NCBI GenBank assembly: GCA_945863085.1
Contig: CAMBCD010000113.1
Coordinates: 1 to 8,118 of the forward strand
Direction of reading: 5' to 3'
DNA: 8,118 bases
Source of the DNA: Bordetella parapertussis
Lineage (GTDB): Bacteria > Pseudomonadota > Gammaproteobacteria > Burkholderiales > SG8-41
A program made the position numbers and the translations under genes. Below the pieces are notes generated by a model that was given only the letters and a program-made list of their open reading frames with translations, was not told the DNA's origin and did no database searches. Below are positions 6,652 through 8,118 of this stretch, piece after piece (position 1 is the first letter of the stretch; each line of letters opens with the position of its first letter).

Positions 6652-6664
6652 CGTGCATACCGGA

Positions 6665-7525
6665 TCAAACGACTTTTTCCACGCCCTGGGGACCGATTTC
6701 CATGCCAAAACCGGTCAATCCACCGTCCTTCAATTCCGCCCCCATCGCAGCCAGCGATTCCTCGCGGATCAGCGCCTTCAATTGCTGCACCAGTCCGATG
6801 AATTCTGTTGAATAGGTCATCTCCGGGGTGCGCGGCCGGGGCAGCGGCACCCTGATTTCGGCCTTGATGCGGCCGGGACGCGCAGTCATCACATAAATCT
6901 TGTCCGAAAGGAAAATCGACTCTTCGATGTCGTGGGTGACGAACAGCACCGAGATGCGGAATTGCTGCCACATGTTGGTGAGGATTTCCTGCATCACCAC
7001 CCTGGTCTGCGCATCCAGCGCACCGAAGGGCTCATCCATCAGCAGCATCTGCGGACTGGTCGCCAGCGCACGCACGATACCCACGCGCTGCTTCATGCCC
7101 CCGGACAACTGGTCGGGATAATGATTCTCAAAGGCCAGCAAACCGGCGAGCCCCAGCAGCGTGCGCGCCTGCGGCACCCGCTGCGCCACCGGCACACCTT
7201 TCATTTTTAACCCAAACTCGACGTTCTTGCGCACCGTCAGCCAGGGGAACAGCGAGTACTGCTGGAACACCACGCCGCGATCAGAACCCGGCCCCTTGAT
7301 GGCCTCGCCATCAACCAGCGCACTGCCCGAAGTCGGCTGGACAAAACCGGCGACAATGTTGAGCAGCGTCGATTTCCCGCAGCCCGAGGGTCCGATCAGC
7401 GAAACAAATTCCCCGGGCTTGACGTTCATGGTGACCGAACTGACCGCCTCGACGACAGCGCTTCCGGCGTTGAATACAACACCCAGAGCGGTGATGTCGA
7501 TGCCCCCTCGGCCGTGTCCGCTCAT
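6665..7525 (-). CDS. ABC transporter ATP-binding protein, nitrate/sulfonate/taurine (NrtD/SsuB/TauB) family
   Basis: This 286-aa cytoplasmic ATPase should energise the adjacent permease. Walker A is GPSGCGKST (45-53), the Q-loop glutamine is in VVFQQYSLFPWLTV (Gln89), the signature is LSGGMKQR (140-147), Walker B is LLMDEPFGALD (161-171) and the switch histidine is in VTHDIEE (His198). FQQYSLFPWLTVRKNVEFGL and the region through RPGRI are typical of the NrtD/SsuB/TauB group. The start ATG at 7525 overlaps the permease stop (ATGA) and has GGGGA five bases upstream, so the two proteins are translationally coupled. The C-terminal tail beyond about residue 255 is longer than in many SsuB proteins and ends in a Gly-rich stretch. 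The substrate cannot be read from the ATPase, because the binding protein is not in the window. Confidence 0.92.
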   Translation of the reverse strand: MSGHGRGGIDITALGVVFNAGSAVVEAVSSVTMNVKPGEFVSLIGPSGCGKSTLLNIVAGFVQPTSGSALVDGEAIKGPGSDRGVVFQQYSLFPWLTVRKNVEFGLKMKGVPVAQRVPQARTLLGLAGLLAFENHYPDQLSGGMKQRVGIVRALATSPQMLLMDEPFGALDAQTRVVMQEILTNMWQQFRISVLFVTHDIEESIFLSDKIYVMTARPGRIKAEIRVPLPRPRTPEMTYSTEFIGLVQQLKALIREESLAAMGAELKDGGLTGFGMEIGPQGVEKVV

Positions 7526-8118
7526 TTTTTCCCCGCGCTGGCATAGGATGACCAGGGCATCAGCAGCCTGCCGATGACCTGGATGACACCGCTGCACACC
7601 AGCCCCAGCACACCGATGGTGATCATGCCGAGGCCAATTTCAGCGTAACTGACCAGCGAATAGGCTTCCCAGGTGAAATACCCCACGCCGAACTGCCCAG
7701 AAATCATCTCGGCTGCAATCAGCGACACCCATGCCACACCCATGCCCACGGAAAATCCGGTGAATATGTGCGGCATCGCACCCGGCAGGATCACGTTGGC
7801 AAACAACCTGAACTCGCTGGCACCGAGACAGCGCGCGGCACGGATCAGCACCGGATCTATCGAATGCACACCATGGATGGTATTGATCAATATCGGAAAA
7901 AATGATCCGAGGAAGGTGATGAACACGATGCTGACTTCATTGGTCGGCCACAACATGATTGCCATCGGCACCCAGGCAATCGCCGGGATCGGACGCAATA
8001 CCTCGCAGATCGGGAACAACAGATCGCGCGCGACGCGATAACGCCCGATCAGCAGACCCAGGGTTGCACCCAGCACCACCGCGATGGAAAAACCGATGAG
8101 GATGCGTCTTACGCTGAT
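7522..8118 (-). CDS. ABC transporter permease, nitrate/sulfonate/taurine (SsuC/TauC/NrtB) family, N-terminus outside window
   Basis: The last 198 residues of an inner-membrane permease are visible. The open frame continues past the window edge, and the residues there (SVRRILIGFSIAVVLGATLG) match the conserved segment that normally follows the first membrane helix in this family, so roughly 60 N-terminal residues are missing. Hydrophobic segments include the one just named, then IPAIAWVPMAIMLW, VSIVFITFLGSFFPILI, VGMGVAWVSLIAAEMI and IGLGMITIGVLGLVCSGVI. The ATPase-contacting EAA loop is IRAARCLGASEFRLFANVIL followed by PGAMP. The solute is unknown: nitrate, sulfonates, taurine, cyanate or pyrimidine precursors are all used in this family. 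The stop overlaps the ATPase start by four bases. The binding protein probably lies upstream, beyond the window. Confidence 0.92.
   Translation of the reverse strand: MSVRRILIGFSIAVVLGATLGLLIGRYRVARDLLFPICEVLRPIPAIAWVPMAIMLWPTNEVSIVFITFLGSFFPILINTIHGVHSIDPVLIRAARCLGASEFRLFANVILPGAMPHIFTGFSVGMGVAWVSLIAAEMISGQFGVGYFTWEAYSLVSYAEIGLGMITIGVLGLVCSGVIQVIGRLLMPWSSYASAGKK

Noticed and set aside
5890..6801. A 303-codon plus-strand frame spanning the flavoprotein start, the small gene and the DUF971 gene
   Set aside because: It runs across three supported genes in other frames and shows no coherent domain.

Overview
The window is GC-rich (about 60% by eye), densely coded DNA of a proteobacterium. A betaproteobacterium (Burkholderiales or Rhodocyclales type) is my best guess, from the base composition, the DUF971 protein and the style of the transport and aminotransferase genes. 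No rRNA, tRNA, CRISPR array, IS element or phage gene is visible.

Layout. (1) Positions 1-401, minus strand: N-terminal part of a periplasmic binding protein for quaternary amines (OpuBC/OsmF type), cut by the window edge. (2) 402-509: a short divergent promoter region with two small palindromes. (3) 510-1838, plus: a complete class-III, PLP-dependent omega-amino acid (beta-alanine):pyruvate aminotransferase, followed after 28 bp by an unrecognised 186-aa protein (1867-2427) whose first half looks like a dimeric alpha/beta barrel. (4) 2428-2487: an AT-rich convergent spacer carrying a 14-bp inverted repeat. (5) 2488-6069, minus: a very large (about 1193 aa) iron-sulfur flavoprotein. It joins an NfnB/GltD-like half (two predicted [4Fe-4S] sites, FAD, NAD(P)H) to an NfnA/PyrK-like half (FAD/NAD, [2Fe-2S]), with an extra N-terminal domain and several insertions. 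(6) 6188-6322, plus: a 44-aa single-pass membrane protein with a strong ribosome binding site. (7) 6340-8118, minus: the downstream end of an ABC-transporter operon of the nitrate/sulfonate/taurine class. It holds the permease (5' end outside the window), the ATPase (start overlapping the permease stop by ATGA) and a small zinc-type DUF971 protein, closed by a hairpin/T-run terminator.

How they fit. The left half concerns amines: uptake of a betaine-like compound and transamination of an omega-amino acid such as beta-alanine. The right operon imports an unidentified nitrate/sulfonate/taurine-type solute. Between them sits a redox enzyme built like a one-chain Nfn transhydrogenase (NADH-dependent ferredoxin:NADP+ oxidoreductase). 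This is the most interesting item: in well-studied Nfn the two halves are separate subunits that perform flavin-based electron bifurcation, whereas here they are one chain with about 450 additional residues. Its actual reaction cannot be deduced from sequence alone.
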